Assembly: GCA_018907035.1 (NCBI GenBank)
Contig: JACCIC010000099.1
Coordinates: 909,501-973,500, forward strand
Direction of reading: 5' to 3'
Source: Sycobia sp. Sy_11
Taxonomy: Eukaryota; Arthropoda; Insecta; Hymenoptera; Epichrysomallidae
DNA length: 64,000 nucleotides
This document shows, piece by piece, positions 10,941 through 20,867 of the stretch; position 1 is the stretch's first letter; each line of letters starts with the position of its first letter. The translations under genes were made by a program, and so were the position numbers. The notes under the pieces are model-generated. The model was given only the letters and a program-made list of their open reading frames with translations, was not told where the DNA came from and made no database searches.

Positions 10941-11997
10941 TGACACCCCGTGAACTTTGGCAGAGCAGCGATACATAATGCATTGCGATAGTATATAAAA
11001 AGGCGCAGGCATAAAAACGTTGATATTTAAAATAACGCCCAACGCAGAAATGGAAGAAGTAGCACCCCTATCGTTTTTTCCCCCTACGGCCATCCCCATG
11101 ATTCCCCCATCACGCCCCAAGAGAGGAAACGGTACCCATATATCCCCATTGAAAATATATATGAGTGAGCGCGAATCGTGTTAAGGGATGACCTGGAAAA
11201 TTAGAAGAGAAAGGGATATTAGAGCCAACCCCTCAGCCGAGATACACTGATGGCACAGCGTCGGTGGGTGAGGACAACAGCAATAGCACCAGTTAGAAGA
11301 GCGCACAATGGCTCCCATAGTAACTAGGCTACTTGCTCGCCCCACCAACGCCGTACCAACCCCGATAATAGGAACGTCACTAACGACGACAATTTTTTCA
11401 GCGAACATGTGATAAGCAGAAGAAGAAGAAGAGAATCGCAAGAAAGAAAGCGAAATGATTGCAAGAAAAACACAGAAGCGAGCGTTCGAAACCTGATTAC
11501 GTAGGTAGGACAGGATTTATATTAATATTAGTTATAGTTTTTTTTTTCGTCACCTAATAATAATCTACATTTTTCTAGGGTAAGTCCCATTAGCACTAGG
11601 TTAGAATAGGGCTTAGTTTATAATTAGATGTACGGAAGTAGTAATAGGAAAAATAAATAGAATTATATCGAGTCACAGCGAGCAACCGACGACCAAGCGC
11701 CGTACCAGCGGGTGTAATCACATTTTTCGTTTTCGTTATCCTAAATTACTTTTTTTTGTTTCTCGTTTATACCCATGCGAAGGGTAAACCCATGGTCGTC
11801 GTTTCTTTTTCTTTTTGCCTAAACCATATATTGTCCCCCTACCGTGTTTTTGTCAAAGAATGTATGATCCCTCACCGTATGTAGTCAACCTAGGTGTTAG
11901 TCCCCACCACGTTCCCCGAAGTACATATACGACGTTCGCGTCTCGCGTACCGACACCCTTCACAACCTTTCGCGATCACGCGCCCCCCCTGCGGTTT
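10941..11997 (+). other. Element A 3' non-coding region, no gene
   Basis: AT-rich to mixed sequence between the 30-bp repeats and the 3' LTR. No frame looks coding on either strand and no env-like ORF is present. A TATATAAAAAGG stretch near 10993 and homopolymer tracts near 11530 are the only notable features. Confidence 0.6.
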
Positions 11998-12008
11998 AGG
12001 AGGGGTAG
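11998..12008 (+). promoter_or_regulatory. Polypurine tract of element A
   Basis: AGGAGGGGTAG lies two bases before the TGTAAC start of the 3' LTR, the expected position for the plus-strand primer of an LTR retrotransposon. It identifies the 12011 repeat as the 3' LTR of A rather than a 5' LTR of B. Confidence 0.65.
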
Positions 12009-12010
12009 TT

Positions 12011-12312
12011 TGTAACCGCCCGAACGGCGGCTGTAGGTGAGAGCACTCGTGTGAAACCGCGAGTGTTCGGGCGTGTTCGCGAAACGATACGCGCGAGCCG
12101 CGAGGGCGCTAGAAGCGCTATAGGAAGTAAGAAGTTCGGAACGAACTTCGCATTCTTGATTTGACCTTCGTCAATTCGCGTTCTTGAGTTGGCTTTCGTC
12201 GTTCGTAGTCCTACATTTACACCTTTTTCCTTTCGTCCCCGACGCACCTTTATTTCGTTCCGCTTTAAAATCCGTGGTATTTTCCGTTCTTGATCGTATT
12301 GCGAATGTTACA
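12011..12312 (+). repeat. 3' LTR of element A
   Basis: Nearly identical to 4040-4336, with GTTACA ending at 12312. It lacks the ~43-bp segment present in the 5' LTR just before the end. The 18 bases after GTTACA also match the 5' copy, after which the A-rich leader of element B starts at about 12331. Confidence 0.88.
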
Positions 12313-12330
12313 AGTTTGCCCTCGTGCAAA

Positions 12331-12753
12331 ATAAAAATTGTAAAATAAAAAACTGTAAAAGAAAACTGTAAAAGAAAACTGTAAAATAAAAATTTTTTGG
12401 TAGAAGTTATAAAAGAACTAAAAATAAACTATATTTTTATTTTTTTTGTTTTTTTTTGTGTTTTCCTTTTTTTTTCTTTATATTTTTGTATTTTTTTTTA
12501 CATTGCTTAAAAAAATATAAAAAGGAAAAACTATTACAATTTCAAAATAAATCTTTTTTTGGAAAATCGAGAATCCGAAAGCCGAAATAAGAATTCTGGA
12601 AAAATTTTTGGTAAATTTTTTGACAATTTTTGAAAATTGTTGAATTCTTTTTCTCTTATATTTTCTGGTTTTTTTTTGCGTCAGTCGCCCCTAATTTTTG
12701 CGTTTTCGCCCTCGCACTCCACTTCTCTTCCACAAACTTATATTTTGGATCGA
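12331..12753 (+). other. Element B A/T-rich leader, no gene
   Basis: Homopolymer-rich sequence with short CTGTAAAAGAAAA-type tandem units near 12350-12390 and poly-T tracts. It separates the 3' LTR of A from the gag start of B. No primer-binding site was recognised. Confidence 0.55.
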
Positions 12754-14433
12754 ATGGAAGCGACGTACGCCGAACAAGCGGACGGATCAGCTGACATACA
12801 GCAGGCTCGGGAAATTTACCCGAGCACAGATCAAAGAAATATAACAACAGCTGTCGATCACCAAATACAAAATCTGATCGACTTCAATTTGGCCGAGATG
12901 AACAGGCATGAACCGCTCGCATGGAGCACTGCCAACGAATCGCCGATTCAGGCAGCCACCACGAGCGTAATTACGCCTCTCGACTCGGGTGTCACGAATG
13001 ACACCACACGTCGAACCCAAGTCGCATCTCAGGCGACAAATACAACAGTCGAGCCTCAACCGACTGACCTCGAAAACAATGTAAACCTTCGTCAGGGATT
13101 ACATGGCCTGCAAAATATGCTGCAAACTTGGATGCAACACCAAAACTGCACTGTCCAAGATTTGCAGCAGAGGCAAAGTGAGATGCACGCTACGCTAGCC
13201 AGCATCTAGCAGCAGCTGCAGAAATCGGCGCGACGTGACCGTGTCACTTTCCAAGACACGTACGATCTGCAATACGTGGAAAGTGACAAAAACCTCAACA
13301 ATAATAGGTTTGTAGGGTCGACCGGCGAGCCTACGTTTTCGGCTCCTTGCCACCCTCGGTACCAAGGGCCTGGAAGGGGGGGACATCACATGGATCGAGA
13401 TGTGATGAGCTCGCCCGCGAATACAACGCGATCAACGCTGTCAAGCACCTTGGCCCAGCGCACGGATATTGGTAAGACCGTGCGCCAATGGAAAATTAGA
13501 TTCAATGGTGCCAAGGGGAAAAGTGTAGAAGAATTTCTGCAAAGGATCGCGGAATGTCGGAGGTTGACACCGCTCACGGACGAGGACATGCTCAATGCCA
13601 TGACGGAGCTCCTCGACGGTGTCGCCCTGCATTGGTACCGTCTATCTCGAAAAGACTGGACCACGTGGCAAGAGTTCTGCCACGCAGCCCGGAGCTGCTA
13701 CGGCGTCGATCGACGCTTCCAAGCTGAGCTAATCAGCGAAGCGCAGCGGCGTACGCAGGCGAAGCGCGAGCCAACACGTGACTACGTGTTTTGTTTGTTA
13801 ACGATTCTCAATCGGTTCGAAGAACCATGGTCGGACGACAAATAGCTCGCCCTGATCTACCGTAATCTACTCCCGGAGATACAGAAGTTAGTCCCGCGGG
13901 AGAAGATTACGAGCGTCAATCGGCTAATCAAGCTTGCTCGAGAGGCCGAATGCGTCCTCGATGCGGAGCGAAATTATAAGCCACCGCCATCACCTGAGGA
14001 CTGCATAATGCCCGAAGTGGCCTTCCATGCGGCCGACACGTCTCGAACGCGCCCGAAACCAAGGATCGCGGCCGTGGACGTGAAGCCGCCCAACTTCAAA
14101 GCTCTAGTGCGAGAAGTTTTACAAGAGGCTGGCTTTAGAGCCACCTCACCTGATTTAGAGGCGCCAGGCGTCGCAGCCCTTACCCCAAAGAGGAGCGGTC
14201 GCGATTCACGCCCGAGGTCGCCGCGTACAGGAAAAACCAGAGCGTCGACCTCACCTAAGTCGGAGAGGAAGCCCTCCTTCAAAGGAAAGTTGGTGCACGA
14301 GCCCCTCAGTGACAAGAACAAAGGTCGGACAGCAGGTCCTTATCCGCGGTTCTTGTGCTGGGGCTGTAGTTGGCCTGGCCACACCTTGCGCAGCTGTCCC
14401 GAGTGTTCGGGAAACGCGAAAAAGGGCGAGTAA
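12754..14433 (+). pseudogene. Element B gag, two internal stops
   Basis: Frame 1 from ATG 12754 to TAA 14431-14433 (559 codons), broken by TAG at 13207-13209 and TAG at 13843-13845. About residues 230-420 have the retrotransposon-gag capsid pattern: a W-x3-F-x-G entry, VEEFLQRI, ELLDGVALHWY and W-x2-F. The C-terminus has one zinc knuckle, CWGCSWPGHTLRSCPEC, with C-x2-C-x4-H-x4-C intact. Before it is a basic Arg/Ser/Pro-rich linker. I chose ATG 12754 because the frame upstream to 12637 is T-rich and low in coding character. The product would form the particle shell and bind RNA. A -1 slippery site lies four codons after the knuckle. Confidence 0.85.
14409..14415 (+). promoter_or_regulatory. 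-1 ribosomal frameshift heptamer GGGAAAC (element B)
   Basis: In the gag frame it reads tcG GGA AAC GCG AAA AAG GGC GAG TAA, the X XXY YYZ register. A -1 slip enters the frame-3 pol reading frame. It corresponds to the heptamer at 4883-4889 in element A. Confidence 0.75.
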
Positions 14434-17400
14434 TTGAGGTCCAACTCGCCCCTACGCTCCGTGAGACCTCTGAAGATCAGCATGCAGCTGCGAGGACACA
14501 GGGTAATGATGATTGCCCCCTCCTGTCTGTAAGGGAGGAGCATCACGACCGTGACTCCGCTGACTCAGCCACAAGTGTCGACCCCGATCGGTATTCACGA
14601 TGGTGGGTACAGGTAGGCATAGGCGAGTTTCGGATTCATGCACTGCTTGATGCAGGGGCTGCTCGTACAGCTCTCGGAGCAATCGGCCTGCAGATTGCAT
14701 CTGCCCTCGGTCGTCTAGTTCGACCCTTTCCTGGATCTGGCGCTCGACTCGCCACGGGAAAAATTGAGCCGATAATAGGCCAGGTGGCCCTTCTGTTTGC
14801 CATAGCAGACGTGGAAATGGAGCTAGACGTCATCATAATTCCAGACTTGGAAAATGACTGTCTGCTCGGTGCAGACTTCTACCGCGCCTTCAATGCGGTC
14901 ATCCGTTACAACTCTGCACCGTCTCAGTTACCTCGGCGTATTCGCTTGCCTCTATAGGCTTGGCCGATATTGACGATAGTCAACGCCGAGCTCTCGAGGA
15001 ACTCCTCGACCGGATGCTGCCTCCGGCTGATCAGCCTCTGGGCTGCACGCATCTGACCGACCACGTGATCGATGTCGGCGATGCTAAGCCGATTAAGCAG
15101 CGTTATTAACCGGTCTCTCAGAAGATAGAGCTGGAAATGCATGCGCAAGTTCGCAAGATGCTTGATCAGGGCGTAATTCGCAGATCAACCAGCGAATGGT
15201 CTAGCCCCGTCGTCATGGTTCGCAAGAGCGATGGGAGCTACCGATTCTGTGTGGACTATCGTAAATTGAATTCCGTGTCCAAGGTCAGCGCGTACCCGCT
15301 TCCTTACATGGACGTAATCTTACGGAAACTGAGAAATGCGCGATACATCTCCACACTGGACCTCAGCAGCGCCTACCATCAGGTCCCTCTTCGTGAGGAA
15401 TCGCGACACCTCTCTGCCTTCACGGTTCCAGGCATGGGGTTATTCGAATGAACCCGTATGCCATATGGTGTCGCCGGTGGCCCTGCCACCTTTCAGCAGT
15501 TAAGCGACAAGCTGATCGGCCCTGAAATGGAGCCGGTAAATTCGGACTCGCGGAGGTACGGTTCCTCGGCGTCCTCGTGGATCGTGACGGTTTTCGACCC
15601 GATCCGGATAAGATTGCACCAATCTTGACTTACGCCGCACCAAAGAACCTGAAGCAGCTCCGTAGGTTTTTAGGCCTTGCGTCCTGGTATCGCAAGTTCT
15701 TAGAGAACTTCGCAACGCTTGCTGAGCCTCTCACCCGATTAACCAAGAAGAATATCAAGTACCATTGGGGAGAAGAGCAACAGCAAGCCTTCGAACAAAT
15801 CCGGGCGCTCGTCGCATCTGCACCCGTCCTTTCTCGACCGTCGTTTGGAGAAACGTTCGTCATCCAAACGGACGCCAGCGACTCGGGACTAGGCGCCGTG
15901 CTCACGCAAGCTGTTGATGGCGAGGAGCGCGTGCTCTCCTACGCTAGTAGCACGATGACTGCGTCTGAGCGTAACTATTCGGTCACCGAACGCGAGCGCC
16001 TCGCCGTGCTATGGGCTGTGCGTAAATTCCGCCCGTAAGTCGAGGGCTATCACTTCCAGGTGATAACCGATCACAGCAGCCTTCGTTGGCTGCACTCATT
16101 GCGCAACCCCACGGGCAGACTCGCCCGTTGGGCCTTGGAATTGCAGGGATACGACTACGAAGTCATCCATCGGAAAGGTACCTTGAATTGCGTACCAGAC
16201 GCCCTCTCTCGTTTGTACGAAGACGAGCCGACCTGCGAAGTCGCCTCCCTCGGCGTCACCGATGTGCAAGACCCCTGGTATTTGCGCCTTCGTAAGAAAC
16301 TGGTGAGCGATCCGACCAACCTCCCATGGTGGAAAGTCGTTGGGCAGCGACTATACTACTACCGTCCCGATCCTGCCGTCGAGGATTTAGTAGACGACCA
16401 GGATGCGTGGAAGTTAGTCGTGCCTAAAGAAGATCGTCGTACCGTTCTGCATGAATGTCATGAGGAGCCCACAGCTGGTCATTTCGGACGCCATAAAACG
16501 TATGACCGAATTGCACGATCATACTATTGGCCATCAATGCACAAAGATGTGACACAATTTGTCCGTGACTGCACCGTGTGCCAACAATGTAAGGTACAGC
16601 AGACTGCACCAGCTGGCCTGATGGGCCATCGAACGGTCACCCGCCCTTGGGAAATAGTAGCTGGAGATGTGATGGGTCCATTTCCGCGATCTACCCGGGG
16701 ATACGAGTATTTGCTCGTCTTCATGGATCTATTCACTCGCTGGGTAGAATGTATTCCCATCAGAAAGGCGAATGCGCAAACGATTCGCCGCGAGTTGAAA
16801 GATAGCGTACTTTTACGCTTTGGTACGCCCGAAGTATTCCTATCGGACAATGGCACCGAATTTCGTAATAAAATCATTGAGAAATTCCTTGTGGAGCGTG
16901 GGGTGGAGCATTCCACGATACCTCCTTATCACGCTCAAGCCAATCCGGTAGAGAGGGTTAATAGGACTCTGAAGACCGCGATAATCGCCTTCATTGAGGA
17001 GTCTCACAGTACTTGGGATGTGCACATCGCCGAGCTGATGTTCGCGTACAATACATCCGTACAAGACTCCATTGGCGTAAGTCCGGCCTTCCTTAACACG
17101 GGTCGTCACCCCTCAGCCCCTGGCACACATCGTCGCCAGGAGGAGCAGCGCGCACAGATTGCGCAAGAAGAGGCTGCTCTACAACATTGGAAAGAGCGCA
17201 TGGAGAAATTATCTGATCTCCATCTAAAGGCAGCGGAAAACTCGCAGAAAGCGCAGGCAAAGCAAGCTCGCTATTATAATGCGAGACGTCGCGACGTGCA
17301 TTACGCGATTGGCGATCGCGTATGGCGGCGTAATCGCATCCTCTCGTCAGGCATACAGGGCGTCAGCGCCAAACTGGCCCCAAAATTCGACGGGCCCTTT

Positions 17401-17958
17401 ACCATCACGGAGAAACTCGGCACGAATGTTTATCGACTGGTCGACTCTACGGGAAGAGATGCTGGTAAGCATCACGTCGCCGACCTGAAGCCCTACCATC
17501 GAGATCACGACCCCGAAGATGATAGCAGTTCCGACACGGAAGAGCCTTCGGGCGAAGAGCGTGACCGCGATGCGTCAAATTGTAATGTCGAGGCGAGCGA
17601 GCGAACCCGCATTGTAACACCACTGGTGAGCGTACGGCGCCCCGACGACGCGCCTCATTGTAATTCCGATACAAGCGTGCGAAGCGATACCCCCGCGGGC
17701 AATGCCACGCGATCTAAGACCGATATCGCACCGCGTAGATTAGGGAGGCCGCGTAGGACGCGAATCGTAACCCGTCGAAGAACCCAAGCGCGAGCCCCTG
17801 CGGAGCCCGATAACAGCGGAGCCGCCTGCCATAACGACGTGCACCTGGTGAGGCGAAAAGTAGGTCGCCCCAGGAAGCACGGACGCTCAATCCCGCCGCG
17901 GGACCAATCCCCCCGCCGCACTCGGGCCCAGACCCGCGCCCGTCAATGGGCCGACTAA
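14415..17958 (+). pseudogene. Element B pol: broken protease-RT-RNase H, intact integrase with AT-hooks
   Basis: Protease (frame 3) carries DAGAAR instead of the usual D-T/S-G, and later LLGADF. A one-base indel near 14910-14935 moves the reading to frame 2, where the RT begins. Nonsense codons follow at about 15108 (TAA) and 15449-15451 (TGA). Near 15535-15541 a deletion removes roughly fifty codons including the YxDD box, and reading resumes in frame 1. TAA at 16036-16038 interrupts RNase H. From 16039 to 17958 the frame is clean: HHCC finger from 16450, catalytic Asp 16666, Asp 16846 and Glu 16951 (D-x34-E), a DGPF-type C-terminal domain near 17390, and two AT-hook cores, GRPRR (17743) and GRPRK (17863). 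So integrase looks functional while RT cannot be. Confidence 0.88.
17743..17877 (+). other. Pair of AT-hook motifs ending the element B integrase
   Basis: LGRPRRTR and VGRPRKHGR lie 120 bp apart in the integrase tail. The G-R-P core flanked by Arg/Lys is the minor-groove-binding AT-hook. Chromodomain-bearing relatives use a different tail for targeting; here AT-hooks occupy that position. Confidence 0.7.
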
Positions 17959-18115
17959 CTCCCCAACTCGCCCACGGAATACCGGCGAATCCGGCACGTC
18001 CCTCGGTTTCCACCACCCGGTTGAGTCCCCTCGCCGAGGAGTCGTCCCGGCCCAGGTTGCGCCGAGGGGGCCATCAGATAACGTCAACTTTCCATCTTCT
18101 TCTTAGGGACAGAGA

Positions 18116-18937
18116 ATGGCGCTCTCCCCGAGCAAGGTAGCCGCCGAGATCCTCAGCTCACTGTTGGAGGCCGCCTTCCAGCGCATAGAAGTCCAGAAGA
18201 GGGGTCCCCCGGCCGCCCGGCCGAGCCCAGGGCTCGTGGGCCTCGAGTACGCCGCGATCGAGGAGGGCGGATGGCCGAAGACCGCCGAGCCAGACTCGAC
18301 GTCCCAAGCAGGGAGCATCCGGCCCGACAGCGTCCAGGCCCTATGCCAGCGGTTGGACCGTGTGTACTTCCGGCGCCAGGAGCTGGAGGCCGAGGAGGCC
18401 AGTGCCCTTCAACAACTCCAAACCTTCGTCCAGAGGGCGACGCCCGGACAAAGAGAGCTGCTGGAGTTCGGCGAGGTGGACTACCTCGCCTGGGCGGATC
18501 ACCGGCGGAAAGCAAACGCCCTACTCCACCGCTGGGAGGAAGCGGACGGAGAGGCGACCAGGCTGCTGGAGTGCGAGCACGCCGCACGCCGGGCAGTGGA
18601 AGACTTCCAGGCCGCCTGCCGCCTGGAAATGCACCGGCTACGGAGCTCGCTGATGCAGGCCACCCTGCCGTCGAACACCAACACCGCCGGAAGGACGCGC
18701 CCCTCGGTTGTCGAGGCAGCTCAGGCCCTCGAAGCCTTCCGCAGCAACACCGCTGTGGAGGCGAGACGCCTGCAGGTCCACGTCAACCGGGTGTTTGCTC
18801 TGCGGAAGACGGCGGAGGCCCGGCGCGAACTAAGCGGCGTCGGACGCGCCTCAGTTTGCGCCTATCCGCCTACCCAGTTGCAGTCAGTGCAAGCTGGAGG
18901 GCGTACACCGGGGACGGGAGTGCCCCAACCAACATAA
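18116..18937 (+). CDS. Element B third ORF, intact, predicted helical, function unknown
   Basis: A 273-codon ORF without breaks, in the env position after pol. A pyrimidine-rich tract ending in AG (18105-18106) lies nine bases before ATG 18116, which sits in a good context (AGAGAATGG). This looks like a splice acceptor for a subgenomic message. The product is rich in Ala, Glu, Arg and Leu, with helix-like stretches such as LLEAAFQRIE and HRRKANALLHRWEEADGE. It has no signal peptide or membrane segment, so it is not an env. Near its end, frame 3 (18836-19022) encodes CSQCKLEGVHRGREC, a near-CCHC knuckle one residue too long, then a basic tail. A single-base indel near 18835 may therefore have removed a zinc-knuckle C-terminus from this ORF. 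Alternatively it is a gag-like gene from another element. Confidence 0.6.
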   Translation: MALSPSKVAAEILSSLLEAAFQRIEVQKRGPPAARPSPGLVGLEYAAIEEGGWPKTAEPDSTSQAGSIRPDSVQALCQRLDRVYFRRQELEAEEASALQQLQTFVQRATPGQRELLEFGEVDYLAWADHRRKANALLHRWEEADGEATRLLECEHAARRAVEDFQAACRLEMHRLRSSLMQATLPSNTNTAGRTRPSVVEAAQALEAFRSNTAVEARRLQVHVNRVFALRKTAEARRELSGVGRASVCAYPPTQLQSVQAGGRTPGTGVPQPT

Positions 18938-19248
18938 CCACCCCGATTACGAAGGACACGCCCCCAGGGCCACCGAAAAGCGGAATCGCCCCCAAGGAGC
19001 GAAGCCAGCCCACACCAAGTGAGGCACCACACAAGAAAAAAAAAATACTATAACTATGTAATCTAATCACGAATAAAGGTGCCCTCCAAAAACAACTGCG
19101 TCTAGGGAAGGGACTTCTTTACCCGTCCTTCCTCATCCCAGTGATCCCCAGCGGTAGACCGCAGCCACCCCGTTCCTCATCCTGACACGATGGTCGATCT
19201 GAGAGAGAGATGTTGGGTCGAGCTGTCACGCTTCGGCTACCAGCGTCT

Positions 19249-19260
19249 GGAGGGGGGGCG
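19249..19260 (+). promoter_or_regulatory. Polypurine tract of element B
   Basis: GGAGGGGGGGCG immediately precedes TGTGACG at 19261, the expected placement of a polypurine tract before a 3' LTR. Confidence 0.55.
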
Positions 19261-20111
19261 TGTGACGAGGAACGCAAGCACTGCGTGCGCCTGCCTTCCC
19301 CGTCCCGTTGCTCTCTCTCCAGCCGTAGCAAGTACATATTTATCTGTATATTTATATGTAGAAATGCTTATATGTTGCAGGCCGACGCACAACCACCGGC
19401 GGAGAGGTAAGTGAGAGAGAGAGCGGGGAGTGGGGAGAGACAGCCATGCGCGCGAATTAGGCAGAAAGAAAGAGAGCCTCGAGGAGAAGACACCGCAAGG
19501 TTCCCCTCCGCCTCGTGCCTCGTCCTCGGGGAGAGTGCCCGGTAACGCGCTCGTGGTGCTACAGTGGTGCAAGGGAGTGTAGTGTACCCGCGCCGAGTAC
19601 GAGCTCGAGCGGACGAATTGTCGTCCGCCCCTTCTACGCGGAATAACCGCCCCATCCCGGAGGTCAACGTCACCGCCGCCCCCGGCAAAGGAAGGCGCTA
19701 TTGCGCTTCGAGAACGCGCTGCGAGACCTGCAGGTTCCGGCCCTCTGTAAGTGGCAGCTCCTTTTCTCTCTCTCTCTCTCTCTTCCCGAACGCCCCGCGC
19801 GCCGTCGCCTCGGCGACCCTCGGCCTGCGTCCCGCACGCCTCGTATATAGGCGCTGCATTGTGTGTGTATCTTTGGCGCCGCGGCATTAAACCGTATTTA
19901 AATTTTAATTATCTGTCTTTTCTTTTCCATTACCATCAAGTGTACTCTATTAGCCATCCTATTCCACGCGCCGTCCCACAACGCGATATTTCGCCCTTCG
20001 CGGACCGCCCCTCTCCCTCGCCGAAATCCTTCGGGGCTAAGCCCAGCCGGGCACAGATTTGCAACGGCCGTGCCCGCCGTCCTCGTGCTCGAGGCGGACA
20101 CGCGCACCGTT

Positions 20112-20114
<3 letters not shown>
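19261..20114 (+). repeat. Putative 3' LTR of element B
   Basis: The segment starts TGTGACG and ends CGTTACA, imperfect inverted ends of the Ty3/Gypsy type. It follows a polypurine tract and is followed directly by (TA)n. Inside are a TATA-like CGTATATAGG (19842), an ATTAAA (19886) and CT-rich tracts. It shares no similarity with the LTRs of A. No second copy exists in the window, so the LTR call rests on its ends and position only. Confidence 0.5.

Positions 20115-20150
<36 letters not shown>
20115..20150. repeat. (TA)n microsatellite at the right insertion boundary
   Basis: Follows the CGTTACA end of element B and runs into TGTGATGCCG at 20151. It is the other half of the tract broken at 4039. 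Confidence 0.95.
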
Positions 20151-20153
<3 letters not shown>

Positions 20154-20232
20154 GATGCCGTCGAAAAATTTTTAGTTTAGGTTTGGTTTATCTTACCAAA
20201 TTTTTCGCGCACACAACTTTGATAAAACTTCA
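20151..20232. repeat. Right half of the repeat split by the 16-kb block
   Basis: TGTGATGCCGTCG... aligns with 21082-21163 with one substitution over 82 bp. In the downstream copy this sequence follows the left half (matching 3829-4009) across one uninterrupted (TA)n tract. Confidence 0.85.
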
Positions 20233-20481
20233 GTGTTTCTAAAATTTCCTTTACGATTTTTGCAACATGCTTCATTTTTTTCACAAACGAAAATCGTCGA
20301 GCTCGAAAAAACATGGCTAACGTTAGCGGCTGCAACTTAAAAAGTAAGCAATGAATATTGCCGAAAATTTTGTCGTACTTCAGGGGCATGCGTACCGACA
20401 TAAAAAAATTTTTATACAGGCGGACTCTCCAAATCCGCGAAATTTAAAAGTCCTCGTTACTTTTTGAACACACCTCGTATA
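20233..20481 (-). mobile_element. Fragment ending in a mariner-like terminal repeat
   Basis: Read on the minus strand it begins TACGAGGTGTGTTCAAAAAG, which I associate with Tc1/mariner-type terminal inverted repeats, bordered by TA at 20480-20483. It continues with a short open frame (20177-20401) that I cannot match to a transposase motif. No opposite terminal repeat was found, so it is a truncated end at best. Confidence 0.4.
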
Positions 20482-20590
20482 ATTAGAAAGACCGCGGGTC
20501 ACTCACTGCTGTAGACGCCGTTGCTGGTCGGGTTTTCGTGCGAGGGCGTCCCCTCAAGCATAAAAATTCTCTTCTTCTTTTGCTGTCACT

Positions 20591-20651
<61 letters not shown>

Positions 20652-20867
20652 TTTCTCTAACACTCACTTTACTTCTACTACTTTCCTTATTCTCCTTCTC
20701 ACTACGCGCCTCTCCCTCTTGTATACTCGTTACACCCGTGCAATGACTTCCCAAACCGTACGACAACTACTAGTTCGCTTACGACACCCACAAACTTCGA
20801 AAACTTAAGGGAAAAAAGTCGAACACCGAACTTAGCACAATCGCCGATCGAGTGAATCTGCCTCTTC
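20482..20867. other. Spacer between repeat copies, with (CT)n
   Basis: Moderately GC-rich spacer with a (CT)n microsatellite at 20594-20647. No coding frame is convincing. Confidence 0.6.
20594..20647. repeat. (CT)n microsatellite
   Basis: About 27 CT units, nearly pure. Confidence 0.95.

Larger units (their letters stand above)
4040..12330 (+). mobile_element. Element A: Ty3/Gypsy-type LTR retrotransposon, defective
   Basis: The element has near-identical direct LTRs at 4040 and 12011, both opening with TGTAAC and carrying GTTACA near the end. A purine-rich tract lies just before the 3' LTR. Between them are a gag remnant, protease, reverse transcriptase, RNase H and integrase in Ty3/Gypsy order, then a basic repeat tail, a cysteine-knuckle region and about 1.6 kb of non-coding DNA with 30-bp repeats. 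The capsid part of gag is absent, and pol carries two internal stops before its tail ends, so it cannot be autonomous as it stands. The LTRs differ by about six positions in 300 bp plus a 40-odd-bp indel, which suggests a fairly recent insertion. Flanks do not show a matching target duplication: TA repeats on the left, element B leader on the right. Confidence 0.9.
12331..20114 (+). mobile_element. Element B: second Ty3/Gypsy-type element, degenerate, no 5' LTR
   Basis: An A/T-rich leader (12331-12750) is followed by gag, pol and a third ORF in the same orientation as A, then a polypurine tract and a TGTGACG...CGTTACA segment taken as the 3' LTR. Gag and pol carry several nonsense codons, a frameshift and an internal deletion, so B is older or more decayed than A. 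No copy of the 3' LTR is present on its left side. The leader abuts the 3' LTR of A directly, so the original 5' end was lost by nested insertion, deletion or recombination, or was mis-joined in assembly. Confidence 0.8.

Noticed and set aside
18271..19053. 260-codon plus-strand ORF overlapping the third ORF of B
   Set aside because: The frame-2 product looks helical and balanced, whereas this frame is Arg/Pro/Gly-rich in the manner of a GC-rich shadow.
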